Origin: an uncultured Anaerolineales bacterium
GTDB lineage: Bacteria; Chloroflexota; Anaerolineae; Anaerolineales; UBA6663
DNA: 64,000 bases
Direction: 5' to 3'
NCBI GenBank assembly: GCA_937952305.1
Contig: CALFZO010000109.1
Location: 62,001-126,000 of the forward strand
Part shown: positions 1-9,557 of the stretch, one piece after another
Layout: every line of letters begins with the position of its first letter
Numbering within the stretch: position 1 is the first letter of the stretch
Program-made: the position numbers and the translations under genes
Notes under the pieces: model-generated
Told to the model about the DNA's origin: nothing
The model's input: the letters and a program-made list of their open reading frames with translations, nothing else
Databases searched by the model: none

Positions 1-531
1 CGCGAGAAGTACGCCGAGGCCCTCAAGTATGCGCAGAGCGCTGGCGCCCGCAATTGGAGCGTCCGGCTGCTGCACGCGCTGGGCGACATCGACATGCAGC
101 GCCTGGCCTGGCGCGAGGCTCTGCGCGGTTACGAGCAGATCAAGGCTATCGCGCCGTCCGACGACAAGGCCCGCATCGCCTTGGTGGACTTGCACTTCCG
201 CCTGGCCAACCAGCGCCAGGCCATCGCCGAACTGGACGGCTATCTCAAACAGCTCATCAGCCAGCGCAACCTGGCCCCGGCCGCCACGCTGCTGGAAGAG
301 CTGCTCAACAACCACCCGGATGACCCGGCGTTGATCGCCCGGCTGGCCCGCGTGTACCAGGATCAGGGCCGCAAGGCGGACGCCATCACGCGCTATGACC
401 AGTTGGGGGACCTGCAGCTGCAATCTGGCCAGCGTGACCAGGCGTTGGAGACCATCCGCACCATCCTGACGCTGGGGCCGGACGATCCGGCGCCTTACCA
501 GCAGCTGCTCTCGCAGTTGCAGAGTTCGTAG
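1..531 (+). CDS. TPR-repeat protein, C-terminal part
   Basis: The reading frame is open from the first base, so the N-terminus lies outside the window; about 176 residues and a TAG stop are visible. The sequence is entirely helical with repeated Ala/Leu-rich helix pairs at roughly 34-residue spacing (for example around residues 45-80, 95-125 and 128-160), which is the tetratricopeptide-repeat pattern. TPR proteins are scaffolds for protein contacts; the partner cannot be named from this fragment. It lies 82 nt upstream of the c-di-AMP cyclase gene on the same strand, with a GC hairpin between them, so co-transcription is uncertain. No catalytic motif is visible. Confidence 0.7.
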   Translation, partial: REKYAEALKYAQSAGARNWSVRLLHALGDIDMQRLAWREALRGYEQIKAIAPSDDKARIALVDLHFRLANQRQAIAELDGYLKQLISQRNLAPAATLLEELLNNHPDDPALIARLARVYQDQGRKADAITRYDQLGDLQLQSGQRDQALETIRTILTLGPDDPAPYQQLLSQLQSS

Positions 532-533
532 AC

Positions 534-561
534 CCGCCGCCCCCGTCATCGGGGGCGGCGG
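534..561 (+). terminator. GC-rich hairpin after the TPR gene
   Basis: A perfect 12-bp inverted repeat (534-545 with 550-561) with a TCAT loop starts 2 nt after the TPR stop codon. No T-tract follows, so it is either a weak terminator or an mRNA 3'-end stabiliser. Confidence 0.45.
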
Positions 562-613
562 CCAGAGAAGCTCCGGCCGCACGCGCCGGCTTCTCCGCCA
601 AGTTGGGCCCACC

Positions 614-1483
614 GTGTCTGAAGTCTGGAGCGAGATCGCCTATTACTTTTCCCAGCTGACCTGGCTGAACCTGCTGGACGTCCTGCTGGTGACCCTGGTC
701 GCTTATGGGGTGTTGATGTTGGCCAGGGGGACCCAGGCCGCGACCCTGCTGCGCGGCATCATCCTGGTCGTCATCATCATTGCACTGCTGACAACGTTGC
801 TGCGCCTGCCGGCCTTCTCGTGGCTGCTCAGCCGCGGGCTGCCGGCGCTGCTGATCTCGATCCCGGTCATCTTCGCGCCGGAGATCCGCCGCGCGCTCGA
901 GCGCCTCGGCCGGGCGGCCACCTCCGTCAACCTGGGCGGGCGCGCCATGGACGTCCAGCCCGTGATCCGGGCGCTGGTGCTGGCCGCCCAGCGTCTGTCC
1001 GAACGCCGGCACGGCGCGCTGGTCGTGATCGAGCGCCAGGTCGGTCTGAAGGACTACGTGGACACCGGCATCGTGCTGGACGCGGCCGTGACGCCCGAGA
1101 TCCTGCTGCAGATTTTCTATCCCAACACGCCCTTGCATGACGGCGCCGTGATCGTTAAGGACAATCGCGTCGTGGCCGCCGCCTGCGTCATGCCGCTGAC
1201 GTCCAACACGGTGCTGACCGAGCGCCAGATCGGGCTGCGCCACCGCGCCGCGCTGGGGATCACCGAGGTCAGCGACGCCGTCGCCATCGTCGTCTCCGAG
1301 GAGACCGGCATCATCTCCGTCGTCCACAATGGCCGCATGATCCGGCGCCTGGACGCCGACCGGCTCACCCACGTGCTGGACGCCTTCTATCATCCGCGCG
1401 GACCGGCCCGTCTGGATTGGCTGGCGCGCCCGTTCGGACGCCGGCGCTCGGGCGGCCGCAACCACGAAGCCACCGGGGATTGA
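614..1483 (+). CDS. cdaA: Diadenylate cyclase CdaA (membrane DAC)
   Basis: Makes the second messenger c-di-AMP from two ATP. The 289-residue protein has three predicted membrane helices in residues 17-85, followed by a DisA_N/DAC catalytic domain at about 100-265. The two signature motifs of the DAC fold are intact: DGA at residues 176-178 (in NTPLHDGAVIV) and RHR at 209-211. The length matches CdaA/YbbP proteins. It starts at GTG 614; cdaR begins 4 nt after its stop, so the two are an operon. In Firmicutes the third gene is usually glmM; here it is der. The C-terminal tail is Arg/Gly-rich and probably disordered. Confidence 0.93.
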   Translation: MSEVWSEIAYYFSQLTWLNLLDVLLVTLVAYGVLMLARGTQAATLLRGIILVVIIIALLTTLLRLPAFSWLLSRGLPALLISIPVIFAPEIRRALERLGRAATSVNLGGRAMDVQPVIRALVLAAQRLSERRHGALVVIERQVGLKDYVDTGIVLDAAVTPEILLQIFYPNTPLHDGAVIVKDNRVVAAACVMPLTSNTVLTERQIGLRHRAALGITEVSDAVAIVVSEETGIISVVHNGRMIRRLDADRLTHVLDAFYHPRGPARLDWLARPFGRRRSGGRNHEATGD

Positions 1484-1487
1484 CGCC

Positions 1488-2843
1488 ATGCGTCTGTGGC
1501 TGAGCCGTCTGAGCACGTTCGCCCTCTCATTCCTGTTAGCCCTGCTGGTCTGGTTTGTGGCCGTCAGCGAAGCCAACCCGTTCGAGGAACGCACCCTGGC
1601 GGCGCCGCTGACGGTCGAGATGCTGAACAAACCCGACGACTTGATCATCACCGGCGTCGCCCCGGCGACGGCCGAGACCGTCGTCACCATCCGGGCGCCG
1701 CGCGCAGTCTGGGATAACCTGGCCGCGGACCGGGTCCGTGTCCGGGCCGACCTGGCGGGGCTGGAGGCGGCCACCTACGAAGTGCCGCTGCAATGGGAGA
1801 TCGCCGGGGAGGCGGCGGCCCGGGTGGTCCAACTGGAGCCCGCCCTCATCCAGGTGACGCTGGAGCGCCGCACGGAGCGCGAGAAAAGCGTGCGCCTGGA
1901 CCAGACCGGCGAGCCGGCGCCCGGTTACGAGGCGGGCCGCGAGAGCCTGGACTTGCGGACGGCGGTCGTGTCCGGGCCGGCCTCCGCCGTCGACCGGGTC
2001 AGCGAGCTGGTGGCGACGGTGTCGCTGGCCAACCTCAAGAACAACGTCGACCAATCCGTGGTGTTGGTGCCCGTCGACGTGGCCGGCCTCCCGGTGACCG
2101 GGGTGACGGTCACGCCGGCGACGGTGGCCGTGCGCGTGCCCATCACGCAGAAGGTCGGCTCCCGCGACGTGGCCGTGCGCGCCTTGATCCGCGGCCAGAT
2201 CGCGGCCGGCTATCGCATCACCAACATCACGGTTGCGCCGCCCATCATCACGGTCTCGTCGGCCGACCCGGCCCGGGTGAGCGAGTTGCCCGGCTTTGTG
2301 GAGACCGAGCCGCTCGATATCACCGGCGCCAGCGACGACGTCACCCAGCGCCTGTCCCTGACGCTGCCCGAGGGCGTCAGCCCGCTGGGGGATGATCCCA
2401 CGGTGGTGGTGCAGGTGAGCATTGCCGCCATCGAGGGCAGCACCCAGGTGCAGCGCCCGCTGGAACTGCAGAACCTCGGCGCCGGGCTGGTGGCGCGGCC
2501 GTCGCTGGAGAGCGTGGACCTGCTGCTGTCCGGGCCGATCCCGATCCTGGAAGCGCTCAAGGACAGCGACGTGCGGGTGTTGCTCAACCTGCAGGACCTG
2601 GCCGCCGGGACGTACCAACTGACGCCCGAGGTCGTGATCCTGCCGGACCAGGTCAGCGCCGTCACCGTGCGGCCGAGCGCGGTCGAAGTGGTGATCGAGC
2701 GCGGGACGCCGCCGACGCGGACGCCGACACCCACCCGGACCCTGCCGCCGACGCGCACGCCCACCCTGGCGCCGCCCACGCCCGTGCCGCCGACGGCTAC
2801 GGCCACCTCAACCGAAACGGAGACTGCGACGCCCACGCCTTGA
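1488..2843 (+). CDS. cdaR: YbbR-domain protein CdaR, regulator of CdaA
   Basis: A 451-residue protein with one N-terminal membrane helix (about residues 8-26) followed by an extracytoplasmic region of four YbbR-like beta-rich repeats at roughly 35-125, 130-215, 220-310 and 315-405. The family binds and modulates CdaA at the membrane, and the 4-nt gap to cdaA supports that role. The last 45 residues are an unstructured Pro/Thr tail of TPTRT-type repeats ending in TETETATPTP. Such tails are common in Chloroflexota surface proteins and may act as a cell-wall spacer. The role follows from family and neighbourhood; the tail's function is unknown. Confidence 0.88.
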   Translation: MRLWLSRLSTFALSFLLALLVWFVAVSEANPFEERTLAAPLTVEMLNKPDDLIITGVAPATAETVVTIRAPRAVWDNLAADRVRVRADLAGLEAATYEVPLQWEIAGEAAARVVQLEPALIQVTLERRTEREKSVRLDQTGEPAPGYEAGRESLDLRTAVVSGPASAVDRVSELVATVSLANLKNNVDQSVVLVPVDVAGLPVTGVTVTPATVAVRVPITQKVGSRDVAVRALIRGQIAAGYRITNITVAPPIITVSSADPARVSELPGFVETEPLDITGASDDVTQRLSLTLPEGVSPLGDDPTVVVQVSIAAIEGSTQVQRPLELQNLGAGLVARPSLESVDLLLSGPIPILEALKDSDVRVLLNLQDLAAGTYQLTPEVVILPDQVSAVTVRPSAVEVVIERGTPPTRTPTPTRTLPPTRTPTLAPPTPVPPTATATSTETETATPTP

Positions 2844-2861
2844 GCGGGGCGCCGACCTGCC

Positions 2862-4238
<1,377 letters not shown>

Positions 4239-4325
4239 GACGCGGCGGGCCGCCCGCCCTGGCTGCGTTGGGGGCCGGGGGCCCGCATTGGGCCGATGGC
4301 CAAGGCGCCCCAACTCTCTCACCCG

Positions 4326-4355
4326 TTGCTTAGCTTTCCGGACTAGTCTTATAAT
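4326..4355 (+). promoter_or_regulatory. Sigma70-type promoter of lepB
   Basis: TTGCTT (4326-4331) and a perfect TATAAT (4350-4355) are separated by 18 nt. The predicted start of transcription leaves a leader of about 20 nt before the lepB SD AGGAG (4372-4376). Confidence 0.7.
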
Positions 4356-4382
4356 CCAACGTAACTTACTCAGGAGTTGCCT

Positions 4383-5015
4383 GTGACTCTGCCGTCCCTG
4401 CCTTCGGAAAGCGGCTTGCCCCCCGAGCCGGTCACCGAAGGCCCAGAAGCCGTGCCCGCCGTGCCCGCCGCGCCGTCCACGCGCTGGCGCACCCTGGCGC
4501 GGGAGGTGCTTGAGACCATCCTGCTGACGATCGCGATCTACGCCGTCGTCAATTTCGCCACCGGCCGGTTCCGGGTCGAGGGCGACAGCATGCAGCCGAC
4601 GCTGCACCCGAACCAGTACGTCCTCATCGACAAAGTCTCGTACATGCTGGGCGAGCCGCAGCGCGGCGACATCGTCGTCTTCCACTATCCCTTTGGCACC
4701 GAGCGCGATTTCATCAAGCGCGTGATCGGGCTGCCCGGTGAGACCGTCGTGGTGGTCAACGGCCGCGTCACCGTGGACGGCCAGGTCCTGGCCGAGCCTT
4801 ACATCGCGGCGCCGCCGCAGTACCAGAACACCTGGGTGCTGGGTGAGGGCGAGTATTTCGTGCTCGGCGACAACCGCAACAACTCCTCCGATTCGCATAG
4901 CTGGGGGCCGCTCAAGGCCGAGTTCCTGGTGGGGCGGGCGCTGGTGGTGTACTGGCCGCTGGATTCGCTGCAGGTGGTGCCGCACTACAGCTACGCCGCC
5001 GCCGGCGCCAACTAA
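4383..5015 (+). CDS. lepB: Signal peptidase I
   Basis: Membrane serine protease that removes signal peptides from exported proteins. I chose GTG 4383 because AGGAG at 4372-4376 lies 6 nt upstream; an in-frame TTG at 4377 would abut the SD. The 210-residue protein has a Pro-rich cytosolic N-terminus, one membrane helix at about 42-60, and the full S26 signature. The catalytic Ser69 lies in EGDSMQPTL, the catalytic Lys112 in DFIKRVIGLPG, and the box GDNRNNSSDSHSWG is near residue 160. It has its own promoter and is transcribed separately from der. Confidence 0.95.
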   Translation: MTLPSLPSESGLPPEPVTEGPEAVPAVPAAPSTRWRTLAREVLETILLTIAIYAVVNFATGRFRVEGDSMQPTLHPNQYVLIDKVSYMLGEPQRGDIVVFHYPFGTERDFIKRVIGLPGETVVVVNGRVTVDGQVLAEPYIAAPPQYQNTWVLGEGEYFVLGDNRNNSSDSHSWGPLKAEFLVGRALVVYWPLDSLQVVPHYSYAAAGAN

Positions 5016-5017
5016 AC

Positions 5018-5044
5018 TTGCGCAGAAGCCGACATTTCTATAGA
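5018..5044 (+). promoter_or_regulatory. Probable leaderless promoter of deoC
   Basis: TATAGA (5039-5044) ends 8 nt before the deoC ATG, so transcription should start at or next to the start codon. A weak -35 TTGCGC (5018-5023) is present at a short 15-nt spacing. No SD precedes deoC, which fits a leaderless mRNA. Confidence 0.45.
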
Positions 5045-5052
5045 CTGACCGC

Positions 5053-5760
5053 ATGACTACCTCCGCGACCCCTCCCGGGCTGAGCCGCGCGCAGCTGGCC
5101 GCCCTGATTGACCACACCCTGCTCAAACCTGAGACCACCGCGGCCCAGATCGACCGTCTGTGCGACGAGGCCCTCGAACACAAGTTCGCGGCCGTCTGCG
5201 TTAACCCGACCCACATTCAGCGTGTGGCGCGGCGGCTGCGCCGTTCCGGCATCGCCGCTTGCACCGTGGTCGGCTTCCCTCTGGGCGCCGCGCTGACGGC
5301 GGTCAAGGCCTACGAAGCGGAGCGGGCCCTGGCGGCCGGGGCCACCGAGCTGGACATGGTCCTGAACATCGGCGCCCTGAAGGCCGGCGACGTGGCCCTG
5401 GCCACGCGCGATATCCGCGCCGTTGTGCGCGTCGCCCACGCGGGCGGGGCGCTGGTCAAGGTCATTATCGAGACCTGCCTGCTGACCGACGCCGAGAAGC
5501 GCACGGCCTGCCTGGCTGTGCAGAAGGCGCGCGCCGACTTCGTCAAGACGTCCACGGGCCTTTCAACCGGCGGCGCCACGGTGGCGGATGTGGCGTTGCT
5601 GCGCGCCACCGTCGGGCCGAAGCTGGGTGTCAAGGCGGCCGGCGGCATCCGCAGCCTGGCCGACGCGCAGGCCATGGTCGCGGCCGGCGCGACGCGCCTG
5701 GGCACCAGCGCCGGGGTCGCTTTGCTGCGCGACGCCGCCGTGGCGGCGGGAACCTACTGA
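5053..5760 (+). CDS. deoC: Deoxyribose-phosphate aldolase
   Basis: Cleaves 2-deoxyribose-5-phosphate to glyceraldehyde-3-phosphate and acetaldehyde in deoxynucleoside catabolism. The 235-residue TIM-barrel protein has the family hallmarks: IDHTLLKPE at the N-terminus, CVNP, and VKTSTG with the Schiff-base lysine at about residue 165. A second motif, LGVKAAGGIR, supplies the other active-site lysine. Length is typical of bacterial DeoC. Its TGA overlaps the ATG of the next small zinc-ribbon gene (base 5760 shared), so translation is probably coupled. Confidence 0.95.
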   Translation: MTTSATPPGLSRAQLAALIDHTLLKPETTAAQIDRLCDEALEHKFAAVCVNPTHIQRVARRLRRSGIAACTVVGFPLGAALTAVKAYEAERALAAGATELDMVLNIGALKAGDVALATRDIRAVVRVAHAGGALVKVIIETCLLTDAEKRTACLAVQKARADFVKTSTGLSTGGATVADVALLRATVGPKLGVKAAGGIRSLADAQAMVAAGATRLGTSAGVALLRDAAVAAGTY

Positions 5761-6053
5761 TGGACGGCGACCTGGAACTGGATTTCATCTGCGAGCGCTG
5801 CCAGACCGGCCATCTGCAATTGCGGCGCGTGACCCTGGCGGACTGGATGGGCGACGCTTTTGTCACCGTCCCCAACTTCCCGGCCTGGGTGTGCGACGTG
5901 TGCGGCCACCGCGAGTATGACGCCGAGGCGCTGGAGCACCTGCAGGCCGTGCTCGGCCCCCAGGCCGCCCTGCGCCGCCACCGCACTGCGGTCCGGCCGG
6001 GCGGAGCGGTGCCGCGCGCCGCCCACCGGCCCAGCGGCCGGCACTTTGTGTGA
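5760..6053 (+). CDS. Small YgiT-type zinc-ribbon protein
   Basis: A 97-residue protein starting at an ATG that overlaps the deoC stop. It has two CxxC pairs (CERC near residue 12 and CDVC near residue 45) in the arrangement of YgiT/MqsA-type zinc ribbons, with a tail rich in Arg/His. In toxin-antitoxin loci such domains are antitoxin N-termini, but no helix-turn-helix domain and no toxin partner are present, so I do not call it an antitoxin. It lies between deoC and a response regulator, 12 nt upstream of the latter. Its function is not known. Confidence 0.7.
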   Translation: MDGDLELDFICERCQTGHLQLRRVTLADWMGDAFVTVPNFPAWVCDVCGHREYDAEALEHLQAVLGPQAALRRHRTAVRPGGAVPRAAHRPSGRHFV

Positions 6054-6065
6054 GGGGTCCAGGCT

Positions 6066-6707
6066 ATGGCCAACCTGCGCATCCTGATCGCCGACGACTC
6101 CCCGGAGTTCCGCAAAGGCGTGCGCATGATGCTCGCCTTTGAAAAAGAGTTCGAGGTGGTAGCGGTGGCGCGCGATGGCCTGGAAGCCGTGGAGATGGCG
6201 CGCCACTTCCAGCCGGATGTCGCGATCATGGACATCAACATGCCGCGCATGGACGGCCTGACCGCGATCAAGTTCCTGGCCAAGGTCAGCCCGCGCACGG
6301 TCTGCATGATCATGTCGTCCGAAGGCGAGCGGGACCAGCTGCGCCAGGCCATGTCCGCGGGCGTGCGCGAGTACCTGATCAAGCCCTTCACGCCGGAGGA
6401 GTTCGTCAGCGCCGTGCGCCGGATCGCGTCGCAGGCCGCCGACGTCCGGCACAAGGCCGAGGCGCAGGCCGCCGCCGAGGTGGAGCGCGACCGTTATCTC
6501 GCGCAACTGGTGTCGTCTTTCCTCAAAACCGGGCGCATGGACGACGAGGCCGCCAAGGTCTACGCCGTCTACGTCCAACGCCCGGCCGCCGATCCCGGCG
6601 TGATTGCGCGCCTGGCGGAGGTCTTCTGCGCCCGCCGTGAGTGGCGCATCCTGCGCCTGATCTGTGAGCGGATGGAGAAGTTTGACTCCGCGCGGACCGT
6701 CGCCTAG
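6066..6707 (+). CDS. Response regulator with helical C-terminal domain
   Basis: A 213-residue protein with an N-terminal receiver domain (residues 4-125): acidic pocket DD at 10-11, phospho-acceptor Asp56 in IMDINMPRMDG, and the conserved lysine in YLIKPF near residue 105. The remaining 85 residues are helical, beginning with a charged coiled-coil-like stretch (KAEAQAAAEVERD) and then two or three amphipathic helices; there is no recognisable DNA-binding domain or enzyme. It may signal by protein contact. No histidine kinase lies next to it, so it is an orphan regulator. Confidence 0.8.
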   Translation: MANLRILIADDSPEFRKGVRMMLAFEKEFEVVAVARDGLEAVEMARHFQPDVAIMDINMPRMDGLTAIKFLAKVSPRTVCMIMSSEGERDQLRQAMSAGVREYLIKPFTPEEFVSAVRRIASQAADVRHKAEAQAAAEVERDRYLAQLVSSFLKTGRMDDEAAKVYAVYVQRPAADPGVIARLAEVFCARREWRILRLICERMEKFDSARTVA

Positions 6708-6858
6708 GGCCCCGTCCAACTGCCTCCCAAAGCGATGACCAGGACGGCGCTGTCTGGACCACCGGCCTGGCGTGAGACGCCCCTGCTTTTCCAGGGGACG
6801 GCGTGCGGACCGACGGAGCGCGGCCTGTGGGCCGGGCTGAACGCCCGAGATCTTCCCT

Positions 6859-8106
6859 TTGGATAAATCCGACGAAACGATTCGCCAACGCCTGACCGGG
6901 CTGCTCTTCTTCGGACAGAGCATCGGCTCGGCGGCCTTCATCGCCGGCAGCACCGTCAGCGCCCTGGTGGGCGCTCAGCTCAACGGCACAGCCTGGTTGG
7001 CGGGCCTGCCCGGCGCCGTCCACCTGGCGGGCTCGGCTCTGGCCGCCTACCCGGCCGCCCGGTTGATGGAGCGCCTGGGCCGCCGGCCGGGGCTGGTGTT
7101 CGGGTTCAGCCTCGGCCTGGTGGGAGCACTGACCGCCGGCGGCGCCGTCCTGGCCGGCAGCTTTGCGGCCTTCCTGCTCGGCGTCGCGCTGATGGGCACC
7201 GCCCGCGGCTTCACCGACATGGGCCGCTACGCCGCCGCCGAGATGCACCCGGCCGCGGCGCGCGGCCGCGCTATCAGCCTGGTGGTGCTGGGCGGCACGC
7301 TGGGCGCCGTGCTTGGGCCGGGTCTGGTGGGTCCCACGGGCGACCTGGCGCGCGCAGCCGGCGCGGAGGCGCTGGCCGGGCCGTGGTTTGCCTCGGCCGT
7401 CCTATTCAGCCTGGGCGCGCTGGCGATGAGCCTTTGGCTGCGCCCGGACCCCCGCGACCTCGCCCGGCAGATCGGGCAGCCAGACGCGGACACCGGCGCC
7501 GCTCCGCCAGCCGGGCGCGCCTGGCGCGACTTGCTGCGGCTGCTGCCGGTGCAGACCGCCCTGAGCGCCCTGGTGCTGGGCCAGGTGGTGATGGTCATGC
7601 TGATGGCCATGACCTCGCTGCACATGCAGGGCCATCAGCATTCGCTGTTTGAAATCTCACTGGTGATTTCGGCGCATACGCTGGGCATGTTCGGCCCGTC
7701 CGTCATCAGCGGGCGCCTGGTAGACCGCTGGGGCCGCGCGCCCATGATCGGCCTGGGCGCCGGACTGCTGGTGCTGGCCTGCCTGCTGGCGCCTCTGTCG
7801 CCGGCGACCCTGCCCATCGGCGTGGCGCTCTTCCTGCTGGGCCTGGGATGGAACTTCACCTACGTCGCCGGGGGCACGCTGCTCACGGACGTCCTGACCT
7901 CCGGCGAACGCGCCCGCGGCCAGGGCGTCGCCGATCTGCTCATCAACCTGGCCTCGGCCTCCGGCAGCCTGGGGAGCGGCGTCCTGTTTGCGGGCCTCGG
8001 CTATGCCCTGATCAGTTGGATCGGCCTCCTGCTGGCGCTCATTCCCCTGGCGCTGGCGGTGGCCATGCTGGTGCGGCGGGCGGGCCGCGCGGCCACGCTC
8101 GACTGA
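6859..8106 (+). CDS. Major facilitator superfamily permease
   Basis: A 415-residue integral membrane protein with about 12 hydrophobic helices and a central cytoplasmic loop near residues 190-220. The loop between helices 2 and 3 carries a variant MFS motif A (ARLMERLGRRPG), and the second half repeats it as GRLVDRWGRAPM. It starts at TTG 6859, the first start codon after an in-frame stop at 6838, with only a weak GAG upstream. The substrate cannot be read from sequence; drug or sugar efflux is possible. The 150-nt gap before it holds a short CCCCTG/CAGGGG hairpin near 6780 and nothing else clear. Confidence 0.8.
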   Translation: MDKSDETIRQRLTGLLFFGQSIGSAAFIAGSTVSALVGAQLNGTAWLAGLPGAVHLAGSALAAYPAARLMERLGRRPGLVFGFSLGLVGALTAGGAVLAGSFAAFLLGVALMGTARGFTDMGRYAAAEMHPAAARGRAISLVVLGGTLGAVLGPGLVGPTGDLARAAGAEALAGPWFASAVLFSLGALAMSLWLRPDPRDLARQIGQPDADTGAAPPAGRAWRDLLRLLPVQTALSALVLGQVVMVMLMAMTSLHMQGHQHSLFEISLVISAHTLGMFGPSVISGRLVDRWGRAPMIGLGAGLLVLACLLAPLSPATLPIGVALFLLGLGWNFTYVAGGTLLTDVLTSGERARGQGVADLLINLASASGSLGSGVLFAGLGYALISWIGLLLALIPLALAVAMLVRRAGRAATLD

Positions 8107-8176
8107 AGCGGCGCCGCCGCCCGGCCCCGACCTGGGGCGCGCCCTCCCGCCAGGCGACGCCGGGCCGGGATTGATA

Positions 8177-8182
8177 TACAAT
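8177..8182 (+). promoter_or_regulatory. -10 box of a probable leaderless response-regulator gene
   Basis: TACAAT ends 8 nt before the ATG at 8191 and there is no SD, so transcription likely begins at the start codon. No convincing -35 is visible. Confidence 0.4.
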
Positions 8183-8190
8183 GCGCGCGC

Positions 8191-8571
8191 ATGGCGCGAC
8201 TGCTCCTGGTAGATGATGACGACGTCTTGCGCCGGATCATGGTGCTGCTCTTGAACCGCGTCGGGCACAGCGTGGCCGAGGCCGGCACCGGCGCGGAAGC
8301 CCTGGCGGGGGCGGCGCGGGAGACTTTTGACGCCATCCTGGTCGATGTCATGCTGCCGGGTATGGACGGCTACGAGTTGGTGCGGCGGCTGCGCGCGGCC
8401 GGCGGGCGGGACAGCGCCATCCTGCTGATGACGGCCAGCCTGCACGGCCCGGACCCGGACCGGGCGCGCGCGGCTGGCGCGGACGCGTACGTGATGAAGA
8501 CGACCAACCCTGGCCGCCTGAGCGCGCAACTCGAAGCACTGCTGGCCGGCCGGGCCGGCGGGGAGGCGTGA
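8191..8571 (+). CDS. Single-domain response regulator
   Basis: A 126-residue stand-alone receiver domain. The acidic pocket DDDD is at residues 6-9, the phospho-acceptor Asp52 lies in ILVDVMLPGMDG, and the switch region carries TAS near residue 88. The usual KPF lysine motif is changed to MKTTNPG, where the Lys is kept. With no output domain it should act by protein contact, like CheY or Spo0F. The next response regulator follows within 10 nt on the same strand, so the two are co-expressed and could exchange signals through one kinase, which is not in the window. Confidence 0.85.
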   Translation: MARLLLVDDDDVLRRIMVLLLNRVGHSVAEAGTGAEALAGAARETFDAILVDVMLPGMDGYELVRRLRAAGGRDSAILLMTASLHGPDPDRARAAGADAYVMKTTNPGRLSAQLEALLAGRAGGEA

Positions 8572-8579
8572 AGCTCGCG

Positions 8580-9401
8580 ATGAGTGAACAAGCCCGAGTG
8601 TTGATTGTCGAAGACAACGAAGAGATCGCCCAGATGTTGGTGCTGTTCCTGGGGTCGCGCGGCTACAAGGTCACGCTGGCCCCGGACGGCGAGACGGCCG
8701 TGCAGAGCGTGCGCGAAGCGCTGCCGACGCTGATGCTGCTGGACGTGGGCCTGCCGGACGTGGACGGCTATGACCTGCTGACGCGCTTCCGCCGCAGCCC
8801 GCGCACCCGCTACATCCCGGCCATCTTTCTGACCCAGCGCAACAAGAAGGCCGACCGCATGGCCGGCCTGCAGCTGGGCGCCGACGATTACATCACCAAA
8901 CCGTTTGACCTAGAAGAGCTCTTTCTGCGCGTCCAGAACGCCGTGCAGCGCGCGCAGCGCGAGAACCTGCACGAGCCGCGCACCGGCCTGCCGACGGGGC
9001 GGGGGGCGCGCGACGAGATGGAGGCCGCCCGCGGGCGAGCCGAGCGCGCCATCTTGGAGTTCCGGCTCGAGAACACCGGCTCATTTCGCGACCACTACGG
9101 CATGCTGGCGATGACCGACCTGCTGCGCTACACGGCCCTGCACCTGAACCGGGTGCTCAATCAGCAGGGCACGAACGAGGATTTTCTCGGCCACCTGGGC
9201 GAGGAGCGTTTTGTGGTGGTCTGCAGCGCGGCGCGGGCCGACCTGATCAGCCGGACCGCCAGCACGCACTTCGACCGGGATGCCGCGCAGCACTACACGC
9301 TCGGCGAGCGCGTGAACGCCGACACGGTGCAGGCCCGGACGCCGGCGGGCGAGACGCTGACGCTGCCGATCGTGAAACTGACGGCCCTGCGCCAGCAATA
9401 A
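8580..9401 (+). CDS. Response regulator with degenerate GGDEF domain
   Basis: A 273-residue protein. A receiver domain (residues 4-122) has acidic pocket EDNEE, phospho-acceptor Asp55 in LLDVGLPDVDG, and KPFDLEELF. The C-terminal half begins with EPRTGLPTGRGARDEM, which matches the DxLTGLxNRR entry of GGDEF domains. The site expected to be GGDEF reads HLGEERFVVV near residue 208, so the two glycines and the first catalytic acid are lost and the domain should not make c-di-GMP. I prefer ATG 8580; an in-frame GTG at 8568 overlaps the previous stop but sits 1 nt from the GGGGAGG sequence. Confidence 0.8.
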   Translation: MSEQARVLIVEDNEEIAQMLVLFLGSRGYKVTLAPDGETAVQSVREALPTLMLLDVGLPDVDGYDLLTRFRRSPRTRYIPAIFLTQRNKKADRMAGLQLGADDYITKPFDLEELFLRVQNAVQRAQRENLHEPRTGLPTGRGARDEMEAARGRAERAILEFRLENTGSFRDHYGMLAMTDLLRYTALHLNRVLNQQGTNEDFLGHLGEERFVVVCSAARADLISRTASTHFDRDAAQHYTLGERVNADTVQARTPAGETLTLPIVKLTALRQQ

Positions 9402-9425
9402 CCTGGCAATCGACCGCCGAAACGT

Positions 9426-9433
9426 GGTAGAAT
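9426..9433 (+). promoter_or_regulatory. Extended -10 promoter of tRNA-Glu
   Basis: The sequence reads TG-G-TAGAAT, an extended -10 ending 10 nt before the tRNA 5' end. A weak -35 TGGCAA (9404-9409) is 18 nt upstream. Confidence 0.5.
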
Positions 9434-9443
9434 CGGCGCCGTT

Positions 9444-9516
9444 GCCCCTATCGTCTAGTGGACCAGGACGCGGCCCTTTCAAGGCCAAAACTGGGGTTCG
9501 AATCCCCATAGGGGCA
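9444..9516 (+). tRNA. tRNA-Glu (anticodon TTC)
   Basis: A 73-nt cloverleaf. The 7-bp acceptor pairs GCCCCTA (9444-9450) with TAGGGGC (9509-9515), with discriminator A9516. The anticodon loop CTTTCAA gives anticodon TTC at 9478-9480, and the T arm is TGGGG-TTCGAAT-CCCCA. The outermost anticodon-stem pair is C-A, a mismatch. CCA is not encoded. A strong terminator follows. Confidence 0.96.
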
Positions 9517-9526
9517 CTTCCCCGCC

Positions 9527-9557
9527 GGCAGGTCATTTGACCTGCCGTTTTATTTTT
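9527..9557 (+). terminator. Rho-independent terminator after tRNA-Glu
   Basis: An 8-bp stem (GGCAGGTC at 9527-9534 with GACCTGCC at 9539-9546), loop ATTT, then GTTTTATTTTT. The T-rich tail overlaps the stop codon of the convergent zwf gene. Confidence 0.85.

Noticed and set aside
386..1774. Long antisense reading frames across cdaA-cdaR and many other genes
   Set aside because: High GC content makes long open antisense frames common. These have low-complexity Arg/Ala/Gly/His-rich translations and no motifs, while the sense frames are clear.
5760..6053. MqsA-type antitoxin
   Set aside because: Only the CxxC zinc ribbon is present; there is no HTH domain or toxin gene.
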